Source: Isoetes taiwanensis
Taxonomy: Eukaryota > Streptophyta > Lycopodiopsida > Isoetales > Isoetaceae
DNA length: 64,000 bases
Direction: 5' to 3'
NCBI GenBank assembly: GCA_021234155.1
Contig: JAJEKV010000078.1
Span: 2,480,001-2,544,000, forward strand
Positions within the stretch are counted from its first letter, which is position 1, and every line of letters begins with the position of its first letter. Shown here piece after piece: positions 20,021 through 32,740 of this stretch. Under the pieces are notes generated by a model, which did no database searches, was not told the origin of the DNA, and worked only from the letters and a program-made list of their open reading frames with translations. The translations under genes were made by a program, and so were the position numbers.

Positions 20021-23000
20021 AAACTTTGAACCTCCATAACTTGAGCTACGAGAGCTCCAAATCGTCTAAAATTGTTGCAATAGGACCATTAGATAGCCTA
20101 GAATCCATTTATGACCTCAAATTAGGGCTAGAAATGTCAAACCCTAGCCCAAATTGACCAAAATTGCCCAAACCCTTGAATTGTTTTTCCAAACCGTAGT
20201 TTGTTTGTAGATAGAAGCCTACCCCATTAGTAGCTCGCAAGTATTGCTCTCGCCCAAGCTGATACCTTACTCCTAGATAGAAGTGCCCAAGAACACCCCT
20301 TTGTTATAGTCATCTAGACCTCAAAGATAGCAACCCAAGTCCAACTGGGTTTGCGACATCACCTGCCATGCCAAAGGCATAAACCTTGACCTAATTTCGT
20401 GGTCCTTCTAATAGAGTTTGACTTATATAGCCGCCACATTAACACTCCCTATTGCCGTGGTACCTAGAAAGGAGCTAGAGTCTAGAGCTGCCCAAGCCGC
20501 CCCATGTGTAGAGATTGGACTCCCCCAAACCAACTTTGTTAGACCTTAGGGTATGCCTCAAAACATCATGGAGGTTTTGCAAAACAACCCTCATTTCATG
20601 CCATACCACACGCCCTAATATCCATAGACTTGTAGATTATAGATATGTTCCCAAGAATGCCGCCGAGCCACCTTGCTTGCTTATAGAGCCCGTAATGTTG
20701 TAGGAGAGCCCTTCAAGTAGACCTTAGACTCTAGGGAAATACGAAGCTGCTTTCTCGGCACGGGCCGTGAGCCACGAAGAGCTTGAGGCGCAACTCCTTG
20801 AAGACATCAAGGTCCCACCGATGTACGCATGATAAGGAGAGGAGACCGAAAAGGCGTAATCCAAGAGAGGGAAGCACAACGACAAACACCTCAACCGACA
20901 AACGAGTAGAACAGACACCACCTACCTATCATCAATCTTCATCAAATGGGAAGAATAATTGGTAACCAACGCATCAAGAATTTTCTAGGTGTCAACCTCC
21001 GCCTACCAATTTAATTGGGTCACATCGAAAGAGGATCTCGACGCTTCACCAACTCAACGCATATGAGTTTCAAATGGAGGAATGCAAGGCAGCAAAATAT
21101 AGGTGCAGGAAGACGTAGACATCGATGCCGCTGCTAGCATCACGAAGCTAGGGGCCGAGGGCATAACCTTCCGGCCGAGGAGAGAAGTCATGGCAACACA
21201 GAGCATATAGGAACCGGAGAGAAGACCACCACCGACATTGCAGCCCAAAGAGCTCAAGCTTAATGTCGCAACGCCAACAAAAGGAGCCAACCAAGCTAGG
21301 GCAACCACAAAGCACCTAAGGCTGACCAAGATGAGCTTCCAGCCCCCTTTGCACCAAAAAGCAGGAGACCACGAGGGGGAGGAGACGATATCGTGAACAT
21401 CTCCAACTTGAAGGCCTATATCAGCACTAGGGGCAAGATCAAGGAGGAGAATATTCTCGCCAAAACAGAATTCAACCCGTGAACACCTAGAAACCAAAGG
21501 AAGGACGGCCTTACTACGCCGCCAAGGAGGCGAGACTCGAATGGATAGGACCCAAAGGATCTGAGGAGACGACCTAGCCAAATAGATACAAATCATGCAA
21601 AGGCTAACTAAAAGGAGCCATGGTAGGGGGCAATGGAGAAGACCACACTTCCGTGCACGTGAGAGGCACCTCGTAATGAAGCAAAGCCTAAGCAACAGAG
21701 TCGACTCGTGAAATTCAACCTCCGCGGAGGAATGACATTGCCCGCCACCGACCACACGATCTCGTGAGTCAAGACATTCAAGAATGCCCAACCGCAAATG
21801 TAGCAGCCGTGATCCTACTTAAGCGATCAAAGGCACCGCACATCGGCAACCTTGCAAACGGCACACACCGCATGTAGGGACGCTTGAGCGGTCACCGCAT
21901 TCCTCACGCATTTAACATACACATTAAGGAGGAGCATCTTTTTTCAAGGGATCACATCGACAAACACTCTTCGCAATCTTGGGGTGACGAAGCCTGGATC
22001 GTATTATGAAGCTCAATAATAGTAGCAAAGATCTCAAGGAATCCCGAGTCAACCGTAACTAAGAAGATGCAAAGAAAACCAAAGGATCAAATGCGATAGG
22101 AGGAGGGGAAACCCTAGAGGAGTATAAACATTTAAGTAGATCTTCGTAGTTGTTTTGAAAAAGTGGATGAATTAAAATCCCAATGTAAATGCGTATATGT
22201 CTATTGTATATCTCGGGTGCTCACAGATACAGTGGAGAAACATGAGTTTAGAGTCATGTTTTACGGATTTAGCGCTTAGATCGGAAGCTCCTTCACTTCA
22301 CTACCAAAAGAGGAAGCATAGAAGCACAACTATAGCCCAAGATCAAAATGGAAGAGCAAGTACGAGGGAGAAACGACCGAGGCCAAGCAAACCTTCGACT
22401 CCAAACACTTCCTAAGTGGCCCGGTAGAAGACAACTCGGCCCACCCAATGTCAATAAGAGATAATACCAGTCATGTCAAGATCATCACCACGCACCAGAC
22501 ATCGCCGACGCAACACTACATCTTGTGGCAGCAGCAAACACTTGACGAACTTATGACACGAAAGTGGCCTCAACAATAGAAGGAGGAACGCCCCGACATC
22601 AACGAGCCAACTAAGAAGACAACATCTCGACGACCATAATTCCACCTTGTGGTAATATAGGGGAATGCGCTATGACACGTGGATTAGATGGAGATGCACT
22701 TACAAAAGGCACCGCGACGAGGAGATATGCCTTCAACAACTAGGTGATGGCTTCACAGTACTCCTACCAAGAATTAGAAGAGAAGAAGCCGATCATATCT
22801 CCCACATGTGGCACGCCAAACGCCCAAGGTAGAAGCATTCACACCTTAACGACAAGGATAGCAACCAAAGCACCTTCTAAAAAAAGAGTTCAAGATAATA
22901 GCCGCTATTCAACGACAAGAGCATATCTAAGGCGTGTACTTCTTCAACTCAAGGGTCAAGCCGCAGAGATAAGGATCCATCATCCCGACAACATCGCCAG

Positions 23001-26000
23001 GAGAAGAGCCATGAAGCTTTACTTGCCGTGAGAGGCCGACATGCATAGAGAGACAAAGGTCAAGAACTGAAAGTCGGAGAAGTGCTAGCAACCGACTTCT
23101 TCCACGAGCTCCCTAGAGGCAACAGAGGATCAAAACCGACGAAAGCACAATCAAAGTCACCGGAGGGTACCTCAAGACAAGAAGACGGCATAGCATCACA
23201 AGCAACGTGACAACATCCAAGCCATGTGATCGAGGGGATCAAACAAGGAAGATTGAAGCTCGATGGAGAAGCAATTAGGTGAGACGAAGTCGATGACTTG
23301 CACACGGACTTGCATGCAACTTGGTGAACCCAAGGATGGACGATTCAAAGAACAACCGCAGAAGAGAACAACTCCAGAGGAGTATAGCCAAAGGAATCGC
23401 CAAGACAAAATTCAAGAGACGCCCAAATAGCTCCAAGTATCATGAAGGAAGAACAATTACCGAAAAAACAGATCGTGAAGCGACTGAAATGTCAAGCATC
23501 AACGACAAGCACACCTTTAGTTGGAATGTGATGCAAAGCGCATGTTGTGCCATAGCCGACAAACATCGGAGGGCCCAAGCATATCAACAAGTTACCCCGA
23601 GTATGAGCCGACGCATAAATAGAAGGATATAGATCATCAACACCATTGCACCGAGGAACACCGATGACATTGCCAAGGAGTAGGTGTGCAACTTGAAGGG
23701 AGGCACAAGGGAGACCTAATAGCTCTAGTAGTAATTGTAACTATGTAAGCTATATGTTTTGCATGTATAGTTCCCTTGTTATTCCTTCCTCCCATAGCTT
23801 AATGATCAAAGGAAGAGATGTCATGCAAGTTGCAGGGTGAAGCAATCAACACGATAACGACAAGAGGACCTCGACATATGAGACATCGATGGAGTCGAAG
23901 ACATCGACAGAGTCGCCTTTAGCCGCCAAGACAAAAAGTTCAAGATGAAAGATCTTTTTCAACGGCGCCACCTTCAGCTTTTGAAAAGCCGCATGGAAGA
24001 TTTCAAGTGATCAACTACACCATCAAGCAATGCGAGGCTTCTAACGAACAAAGTCAACCTCTACATCAAAGAGGAGCCACCGCCAAGGAGACCGGTATCG
24101 AAATGACTGAAGAACGCTACCTTGCTACTCAAGCAGTAACGAGTGGATGAGCTTCTAGCAAGCTCAAGCATCTAAGGCCATGGGGCCTAGTAGGTTAAAT
24201 GTATGGACGGTAACATCCATATTGGGATTAGAAGGCATTTCCGCATATTCGCTAAAGGATTGCCCCAATATTGAGCTAAGCCAAGGATTGGGAAGGAAAT
24301 GCATAGGAGTAACTATAATTATACACGATTGTTAATGCACATCCAACGATTGAAACCACTTGGTGAGATTGATCTCCTCGCTAAGAAGGAATCATTACTA
24401 GGATAATTGTTAACCATGTATAAATCTAGTACCTCCAAAGAATAATCCAACCGAAGAAAAAGAAGTAATCTAACAAGTCCGCCAACTTGTTACGATGACA
24501 TCAATTGATTGGTAGGAATATTCCAAGAGCTAAATAACTAAGAAAGGGGAATCTAGAATATAAAAAGAATAATACATGCAAGGTACATCTAAAATAAGAA
24601 TTATAGTAATCAAATAGTCTTTTGAGACAAAAAGGAATTGTCATGATGACAAAACCTTGTGGTTTAGAATCGCTCTAACTAAGTAGGTAAACCCATAGCT
24701 ATATTGAAATAAATGATAACATAATATGTGCATCCATCTTAGATGGTTATATATGTTAGCTAAGGCTAGTAAATTAATGTGCTAAGTAAGAAGCATATAA
24801 CCTCTTAAGGGGAGAGAATAGATATGACGCTGTGTACAACGCCATTGAAGGGGTGCGTGACCATTTTCTTTTGAAGAAAGTGGGAGGGCTCAATCTTATA
24901 ATTGAACGTATTTGCATCGAATTGATCACCATAGAATAGAGTTCACTCCAAAATGGCCGGGCGGCCAGAGCGCAAGATAGATAGATAGATAGCTCAGAGG
25001 TCTTCAACGCGGCGACCGACGCAAAGAGCTATCTACACCAATGAAGTGGAGCAAAACTATGGGAGCAATGCAACCACCAAGTCATCTCCAAATTACCGAC
25101 GCCGCTCAATGGGTGGATGCATTCTAGCCTAGGTAAGGCGCATGCGATGCATTATAAGCTTTAATGTGTCTTATAGATAAGTTAAATATAGATCCTAATA
25201 ATTGCATGGAATTACCGCAGACGATATGTATCATACGGAAATAAGTTAAATAACAACGATAATGTGAGGTAGCATGTTAATTAATCCTTCGCAAGGATGC
25301 AATTCCTTCCAAGGATAGCCATATGACCTTGGGGTCCTTATAAATATAGATAGAAAATAGAATTCAAATATACTTAAGTGCATCTTAGGGATATACTTCC
25401 AAGGGTAATGCAGACCCAAGGAAGAGAATAAGAAGCACATCTAATTCTTGTGTATGATAATTAAAACCTTGTCTATGTAACAATAGGTCTAAATCGTGGT
25501 TATTGTTCAAATAATCGCGATCTAAAAGTCATTAAATATTGCAAAGATTAGAGTAAATATAATTGTACTATCGGAAGTAATGTATCCGATACTATGATAA
25601 TGTTAATTCATAAATATTACCTTAGGGTAATTATGTTAATCACATGCATTAAAGGAGCCAAAGAAAATCGGCCGTGCATGTCGCTTTGTGTGTAGATTAA
25701 ATGCTTGTATAGTTAAGATTAATCCACGCATGCAACCTATGCTAGGTAGGGGTTGCATGCTTGTTACCGGCGATGAGACCACCACAAAGGATCTCTAGGG
25801 CGTGGTGTAATGTCAATGTAGGCATGACCGCTGCTCCGCTTGGACGAAAGTGGAAGGTAGATTAGAAAGTCTACTGTCCCCACTAAGTAGACGACCTCGA
25901 GAAAGGAGGTCATTCAGAATGCATTGATAGGAAAGGCACCTTTAGCCCCATATATGCTTTGATAGGAGGAAGCTATCCTTCACGCCCCCACGCTGAAGGA

Positions 26001-26246
26001 TATCCTCCACGCCGGGCAACTAGAGGTGTAGGCATGAGCGCATATAGGCATATAGGGCGCTGCCTCCACGGCCATAATGGAAGATTCACCCTCTTCCCAC
26101 GGGAGATTAGCCATGCATCCATGTAGATAGGTGGGTGGTCACCATATAACCAAAATTTTATTAATAATTAAAATAGTAATAACGTAGGGCCTCGCACCAA
26201 GCAGCCAATAGAGCCCCGAGGGCAAGGAGGTCGAAGTTATTTAAAA

Positions 26247-26840
26247 ACTTGCAACACAAATTTAGTCATAATGTGTTGCAAGGGATGAAGAGTACCTTAG
26301 AAGTGTAAATTTTGTATGAAATTGATAAACTTTGATAAACTTAAATGTTGTGTTAAGTAAGGTTAATAATTACCTTATGAGATTAAGTTATGAAGTGATA
26401 AGTTAATTGGGTAATGAAATAGTACAAGAATGTCTTAAACATTACCTTAGAGTAATTCTAATAATTAAGATAGTAAGTATGTAATTATAGATATTGTAAA
26501 ATTAATGCAGATTTTACAGGCAGGACTTGCAACACAAAATTTTGTTGGAATGTGTTGCAAGGAAATGAAGAGTACCTTAAATAATAATTGTATATGAAAG
26601 TGTTAAATTGTGATAAACTAAATGTTATAATAACGAGGACTAATAAGTACCCCGCTTAATAGAAGTTACTTAATTGACAAGTTATTTGATAAATGTAATG
26701 GCGTTAATAATAATTTAAAAATATTACCTTAAGGTAATCTTAATAAAATGTGTAAGCATAATAGTAGTATATCGTATGCATCAAAGCTGATTGCAGTTAG
26801 AAGATTCCAAGGTGGAGACCCAACCATGTCGCGACAAAGA
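26247..26840. repeat. Two tandem copies of a 278-bp AT-rich unit
   Basis: GCAACACAAA followed by AATGTGTTGCAAGG and GAAGAGTACCTTA occurs at 26251 and at 26529. Each copy is followed by ACATTACCTTAGAGTAAT-type sequence, and a weaker similar stretch lies at 25608-25640. The unit lies just before the polypurine tract. Confidence 0.6.
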
Positions 26841-26847
26841 TCATTTC

Positions 26848-26858
26848 AGTAGGGAGAA
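26848..26858 (+). other. Polypurine tract
   Basis: AGTAGGGAGAA ends one base before the TGTG start of the right LTR, the position required for plus-strand DNA synthesis in LTR retrotransposons. Confidence 0.65.
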
Positions 26859-28437
26859 TGTGACGTTTTCCAAAGACAAAGATACGGCCCCGTGACGATA
26901 CCGCATCGTTCGCCACGCCGCACACGCCACCCAACCGACGCGGTAATGACGCAGTAGCCAGTGAGTAGCCCTAGGGGCAACTTGCTAGGTATGTGCATTT
27001 TTATTAATGTGCACATGCACATTTATTAAGGTGCACACATTTCCATGTGGGCACATTTAGGTGCACACATTTCCATGTAGGCACATTTGGCCACCTAGCC
27101 ATTAAAGGCAGTAGTTCCATTTCCAATTATCCCACATGCCTAAAGGGATAATTGGAAACCCTAAGCCCCAACCCTGCCTATTTAAGTAGAAGAACCCTAA
27201 CTTGCCCATTTTCGCTCCTAGGTTTTTAGAGCTCGCTTTGGCTGCTCTAGGAGTCAAAATCAGCCCCCATCTGGCCACCGAAAGAATGGCACCATTAGTT
27301 TCCCTTGATTCGAAAGCAAAAGAGGGATGGTCGAACTCAGTCGAGGAGCAACTCATGGATCGGGGAGTGTAGTCGATTTAATGGTCTAAACCGCTTTCCA
27401 CCATTGTATCGTAGGTTTAGCCTATTAAATCGCTTTTAGCAGCTATCTAGATCTCTAGATGAGTAGATACTGACTCTAACTAAAGAACCTAACTCTATGA
27501 TATAGATTAGATCTATGTTCTTTAGTTCTTCCGATGTATATGGATGATGTATCTCCTCGGAACTCCTTGTATTGGGAAGGGGGTAGAGACTTCAAGCTTG
27601 GTAGTAGATGCTCCTAGATTAGCCCCCTAGCACACCATAGATCTCGGGCCTGGCACAAGAGCCACACCCGGGTTGGGTGAAGGGGCCGACCGGGCCGAGA
27701 AGGAGGTTCGTTTCTCGACTCTTGAACGATCCTCCTGTGTGTAGTAAGCCCTACCGTGGGATCATTGTGACTAGGTCTAATGGCTTACCACCCGAAAGTG
27801 GGTAAGGCATGGGCTCGACACTGCGTGAAGTGGTGTTCATGACTTTCCAAAGGTTCAAGTCGAATACGGGCAAAGGGCCTCTAGTCACCTTGAGTCAAGA
27901 TGTAGATCTCTCGAGGGAGTGATCCCTACCGCCCCATCGAACCGATGATGACCCCTCGTGAATAGCCCTTCCGCTATGCATCCTACCCATACCACAAACC
28001 CCCAACACTTTTCAGCCTACTCGCAGTGTGCAATGTGAGGGGCGGATGGAGTGGACAACCCTATGCCATGTTCCCATGCCAATGAATTCCTGGTCAAATG
28101 AACTCGAGACCCAAGCCGCCGCCCATCCCTTTGAGTCCGAGCCTTGGGTAGGATTCCCTATGTGATGTGCTGATTTTGTCTATGCAGATATGTGGAGGAC
28201 CATCCTTCGTGATGGTCATATGATGTTGATGTATGTACTACTGACATGTATGTTTACGCTCCGCAGCCTAGGTAGGCCCCGAGGGAGACAGGTAAAAGGA
28301 CCCTTCATTCTTCCCACCGAACTCTTCAAGGTTGCGTTGATACGCGGAGGGCCCTATATTAGCATAGAGCCGGGTATGGGGATGAACTCCTCGTTGTATA
28401 CCTGTGAGTGCAATCGTGATATGAGTAGGGGACGCCA
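26859..28437 (+). repeat. Right LTR
   Basis: It begins TGTGACG and is colinear with the left LTR, including the duplicated GTGCACACATTTCCATGT, the hairpin at 27120-27158, the TATA-like box at 27179 and the AACTAAAGAAC / GTTCTTTAGTT pair (27477-27525). Beyond 28437 the sequence returns to the 780-bp satellite unit. Confidence 0.75.
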
Positions 28438-28720
28438 CATTTGGGAGGCCATACCCCAGTCGATTGGACTAGGATCTTGCACAATGTCATGAGGTAGTGG
28501 GAGGGCGCTGACGCCGTAAGATCTGAGCCCTAAAACCTTCCTGTAAGGCCTGACCCAAAGGTCCTCTCTCGAAGGTCCCTTTTGCCACACGACGGCAACT
28601 CTCCCACCCCTAACAAAGATCCGACCGCCAACGGACTCAAAAACATTGACATTACCCCGAGACTAAGTTTCGTAGGGCGTAAGACCACCCCCGCCCCACT
28701 CGATAACCTTTCGAGATCCA
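28438..28720 (+). repeat. Continuation of the interrupted 780-bp unit
   Basis: GAGGCCATACCCCAGTCGAT and GATCTTGCACAATGTCATG match the unit at 15540-15600 and 16345-16395. This is the other side of the retrotransposon insertion. Similarity ends near 28700; 28720-28837 matches nothing else in the window. Confidence 0.65.
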
Positions 28721-28837
28721 TCTCCGTGGGTCCGCCCTCCCCTCCGTGAGAAAAGTCAGCAAGAAAGTCCCGGCCCCGGTTCGAAGTTGGGGAAGTATGT
28801 CACAAGATTAAGTTCTTCTTCAGATCCCTATTCTATT

Positions 28838-29048
28838 CCTTGCCAAACTCCTCTACCAAAAATTTCAAAGGTTATCATATTTCTTGCATAAAGTCCTAGT
28901 CATCATGTCCATGTCACCATCATCTAGCCATGTCACCTAAAATTTGCCAACATCACCCAATGAAAAGACCAAAGATGGACATCTTTTCATTTTTGACCTA
29001 GTCAAAACTTGACCTTGCTTACTTGGCATGCCATGTCACCACTTGGGG
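28838..29048 (-). repeat. Inverted copy of the minisatellite flank
   Basis: CCTTGCCAAACTCCTCTACC, ATATTTCTTGCATAAAGTCC and TTTTTGACCTAGTCAAAA are reverse complements of the flank at 12930-13146. Here the flank is reversed, but the adjoining minisatellite keeps the same strand orientation as array 1. Confidence 0.7.
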
Positions 29049-31823
29049 TGTCTAGGGTGGCATGTTTGAGCCCAGGTGGCATGCCCGAGCTACCTTGGCA
29101 TGTTGGAGCCTAGATGGCACGTTGGAGCCTGCGTGGCATGTTGGAGCCACCTTGGCATGTTTGAGCCTAGGTGGCATGTTTGAGCCACCTTGGCATGTTG
29201 GAGCCCACGTGGCATTATATGTTTGAGCCTAGGTGGCATGTTGGAGCCGAGGTGGCATGTTTGAGCCACCTTGACATGTTTGAGCCTAGGTGGCATGTTG
29301 GAGCCACCTTGGCATGTTGGAGCCTAAGTGGGCCTGCATGGCATGTTTGAGCCTAGGTGGCATGTTTGAGCAACCTAGGAATGTTGGAGCCTAGGTGGCA
29401 TGTTGGAGCCCACGTGGGTATATTTGAGCCACCTTGGCAAGTTGGAGCATAGGTGGCATGTTGGAGCCCACGCGGCATGTTTGGAGCCACCTTGGCATGT
29501 TTGAGCACGCTGGAGCCCAGGTGGCATGTTTGAGCCACCTTGGCATGTTGGAGCCTAGGTGGCATGTTGGAGACCACATGGCATGTTTGAGCCACCTTGG
29601 CATGTTAGAGCCTGGTGGCATGTTGGAGCCCTGCGGGCATGCTTGAGCCACCTCGCAAGGAGCATAGGGTGGCATATTGGAGCCCTCGTGGCATGTTTGA
29701 GCACGCTTGGAGCCCTAGGTGGCATGTTTGAGCCATTTTGTCATGTTGGAGCCTAGGTGGAGCCCACATGGCATGTTGGAGCCCACGTGAGCGTTTGAGC
29801 CACCTTGGCATGTTGGAGCCTAGGTGGCATGTTGAAGCCCATGTGGTGATGTTTGAGCCACCTTGTCATGTTGGAGCCTAGGTGGTATGTTTGAGCCACC
29901 TTGGCATGTTGGAGCCTAGGTGGCATGTTGGAGCCCACGTGGCATGTTTGAGCCACCTTGGCATGTTTGAGCCTAGGTGGCATGTTAGAGCCACGGTGGC
30001 ATGTTGGAGCCTAGGTGGCATGTTTGAGCCAACTTGGCATATTTAAGCCTAGGTGGTATATGTTGTGAGCCACCTTGGCATGTTGGAGCCTAGGTGGCAT
30101 GGTGGAGCCCACGTGTGTTTGAGCCACCTTGGCATGTTGGAGCCTAGGTGGCATGTTGGAGCCTAGGTGGCATGTTTGAGCCCACCTTTGATGTTTGAGC
30201 CACCGGCATGTTTGAGCCTAGGTGGCATGTTGGAGCCAGCTTGGCATGTTGGAGCCTAAGTGAGCCTGCATGGCATGTTTGAGCCTATGTGGCATGTTTG
30301 AGCCACCTAGAAATGTTGGAGCCTAGGTGGCATGTTGGAGCCCACGTGGCATTTGAGCCACCTTGGCAAGTTGGAGCATAGGTGGCATGTTGGAGCCCCA
30401 TGTCATGTTTGAGCACGCTGGAGCCTAGGTGGCATGTTTGAGCCATTTTGTCATGTTGGAGCCTAGGTGGCATGTTGGAGCCACCTTGGCATGTTTGAGC
30501 CTAGGTGGCATGTTAGAGCCACCTTGGCATGTTGGAGCCCAAGTGGCATGTTTGAGCCACCTTGGCATGTTGGAGCCTAGGTGGCATGTTGAAGCCCATG
30601 TGGCATGTTTGAGCCACCTTGTCATGTTGGAGCCTAGGTGGTGATGTTTGAGCCACCTTGGCATGTTGGAGCCTAGGGTGGCATGTTGGAGCCCATGTGG
30701 CATGTTTGAGCCTAGGTGGCATGTTAGAGCCACGGTGGCATGTTGGAGCCTAGGTGGCATGTTTGAGCCAACTTGGCATATTTAAGCCTAGATGGCATAG
30801 TTGTGAGCCACCTTGGCATGTTGGAGCCTAGGTGGCATGGTGGAGCCCACGCATGTTTGAGCCACCTTGGCATGTTGGAGCCTAGGTGGCATGTTGGAGC
30901 CTAGGTGGCATGTTTGAGCCCACCTTGGCATGTTTGAGCCACCCGGCATGTTTGAGCCTAGGTGGCATGTTGGAGCCTAGGTGGCATGTTTGAGCCACCT
31001 TGGCACGCTTTGAGCCTAGGTGGCATGTTGGAAACCACCTTGGCATGTTGGAGCCTAAGTGAGCCCGCATGGCATGTTTGAGCCTATGTGGCATGTTTGA
31101 GCCACCTAGGAATGTTGGAGCCTAGGTGGCATGTTGGAGCCCACGTGGCATATTTGAGCCACCTTGGCAAGTTGGAGCATAGGTGGCATGGCCGGAGCCT
31201 CAAGTGGCATGTTTGAGAACGCTGGAGCCTAAGTGGCATGTTTGAGTCATTTTGCATGTTGGAGCCTAAGTGGCATGTTGGAGCCACCTTGGCATGTTTG
31301 AGCCTAGGTGGCATGTTAGAGCCACCTTGGCATGTTGGAGCCCACGTGGCATGTTGGAGCCCACGCAGCATGTTTGAGCCACCTTGGCATGCCGGAGCCT
31401 AGGTGGCATGTTGAAGCCCACGCAGCATGTTTGAGCCACCTTGTCATGTTGGAGCCTAGGTGGCATGTTTGAGCCACCTTGGTATGTTGGAGCCTAGGGT
31501 GGCATGTTGGAGCCCACGGGCATGTTTGAGCCACTTTGGCATGTTTGAGCCTAGGGTGGCATGTTTGAGCCAACTTGGCATATTTAAGCCCAGGTGACAT
31601 GTTGTGAGCCACCTTTGGCATGTTGGAGCCTAGGTGGTGGTGGAGCCCACGGGGTACGTTTGCTTCCACGCTGGCATATTGGAGCCCGCATGGCATGTTA
31701 GAGCCCGCGGGCATGTTGGAGCCACCTTGGCATGTTGGAGCCTCCTTTGTGGCATGTTTGAGCCACCTTGTGTATGTTTGAGCCACCTTGGTGGCATGTT
31801 TGAGCCACCTTGGCATGTTTGAG
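29049..31823. repeat. 19-bp minisatellite, array 2, with higher-order structure (about 2.8 kb)
   Basis: Two 19-bp monomer types alternate, GGCATGTTTGAGCCACCTT and GGCATGTTGGAGCCTAGGT, forming a 38-bp dimer. A rare marker (TAAGTG..GCCTGCATGG followed by an AATGTTGGAGCC variant) recurs at about 29333, 30265 and 31064. This defines a higher-order unit of about 932 and 799 bp. Long open frames on both strands are a by-product of the stop-poor monomer. Confidence 0.85.
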
Positions 31824-31886
31824 CTGATTGGGACCTCGAGATCATGTGCATATGCTCAAAATGGATTTGAGGCATAAAAAGCAAAA

Positions 31887-31888
<2 letters not shown>

Positions 31889-31962
<74 letters not shown>

Positions 31963-31967
31963 CTCTC
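31889..31967. repeat. (CT)n microsatellite
   Basis: About 39 CT units with one interruption at 31960, shortly after the end of array 2. Confidence 0.95.
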
Positions 31968-32214
31968 ATGCACACATGATCCGATAGACTTGTTGGTTCC
32001 CATGGATGTTAAAGTTAAATTCGGTTCAATTCAATTTTGGGATCTTCATAATGCCTTTGCATTCTAGTTTTCTATAAGCATGAGGGGTAAAGGGACAATA
32101 GATGAGATATTGCATTTTGCACCGGGTCCTGCACCCCTCAAGGAATACAAATCAAATTCTTGATGGTTTTGTTATGCAAAAATAGGTGTTAAGTAATTGA
32201 AGTAACTTGTCTTA

Positions 32215-32740
32215 CATGGAATACTAGTATAAGGACATGTGATCGCACGCATCACATGTAGCAAATCAAGTACTCGGCCCTACCACTATAAAGACCTCGT
32301 GATATGGAAGGATAGGACATGTAGAGAAGCAAGTATTCTTTCCTACTTCTATAAAAGACATGTGACAATAGAAGTATTACACATGTCGTGAATTCATGTA
32401 TTCTTTCCTACAATGCCTTCGCAAATAAAAGTACTGGCCCTACTACTATAAAGACATGTGACATGGAAGCATATGACATGTAGAGAATCAAGTATTCTTC
32501 CCACATGTGACAATAGAAGTATTACACATGTCATAATTCATATATTCTTTCCTACAATGCCTTAGCAAATAAAAGTACTCATTCCTACTACTATAAAGAC
32601 ATGTGAATGGAAGTATAGGACATGTAGAGAATCAAATATTCTTTCCTACATCTATAAAGACATGTGACAATAGAATTATTAGACATGTAGAAATTCAAGT
32701 ATTCCTTCCTACAAAGGATTGTATTATAAAATGACATGTC
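32215..32740. repeat. Tandem repeat of about 145-160 bp, three to four copies
   Basis: The block GCAAAT(A)AA..GTACT..CCTAC..ACTATAAAGACATGTGA recurs at 32261, 32421 and 32565. It is followed each time by GACATGTAGAGAA.CAAGTATTC. ACATGT sites recur within it. 32741-33250 has no recognised feature. Confidence 0.65.

Larger units (their letters stand above)
18754..26847 (+). other. Interior of the LTR element, no recognised gene
   Basis: 18.9-20.1 kb contains three copies of a palindromic motif, described separately. From about 20.7 to 24.2 kb the plus strand is rich in A, G and C and poor in T, as seen in plant gag-pol DNA. The open frames there are short (60-103 codons) and change often, and I see no diagnostic motif. 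A 247-codon minus-strand frame at 21054-21797 is a hydrophobic antisense translation of this purine-rich stretch. 24.2-26.8 kb is AT-rich and non-coding, with a short hairpin (GCATGCAACCT / AGGGGTTGCATGC, 25728-25760). Confidence 0.5.
17121..28437 (+). mobile_element. LTR retrotransposon without recognisable pol, about 11.3 kb
   Basis: Two direct repeats of about 1.6 kb (17121-18742 and 26859-28437) enclose an 8.1-kb interior. A polypurine tract (AGTAGGGAGAA, 26848-26858) lies immediately before the right LTR, which fixes the orientation as plus. Both LTRs begin TGTG. The flanks are two parts of the 780-bp satellite unit, so the element inserted into that repeat. I find no gag zinc knuckle, reverse transcriptase YxDD or integrase motif inside. 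Large elements with long LTRs and a non-coding interior are called LARDs, and this could be one, or a heavily decayed autonomous copy. The LTRs differ by many small indels, which suggests an old insertion or sequence error. Confidence 0.8.

Noticed and set aside
21054-21797. 247-codon open frame on the minus strand
   Set aside because: It is Leu/Ser/Cys-rich, lies antisense to a purine-rich, T-poor retrotransposon interior, and shows no domain. The length is explained by strand composition.
29090-31816. Numerous open frames up to 166 codons in minisatellite array 2
   Set aside because: Same reason as array 1: the peptide repeat simply mirrors the DNA repeat.
29049-31823. CRISPR-like array
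   Set aside because: Repeats are contiguous 19-bp monomers without unique spacers, and the DNA is eukaryotic.
31828-32067. 79-codon open frame across the (CT)n tract
   Set aside because: Half of the translation is a Leu-Ser run from the microsatellite.
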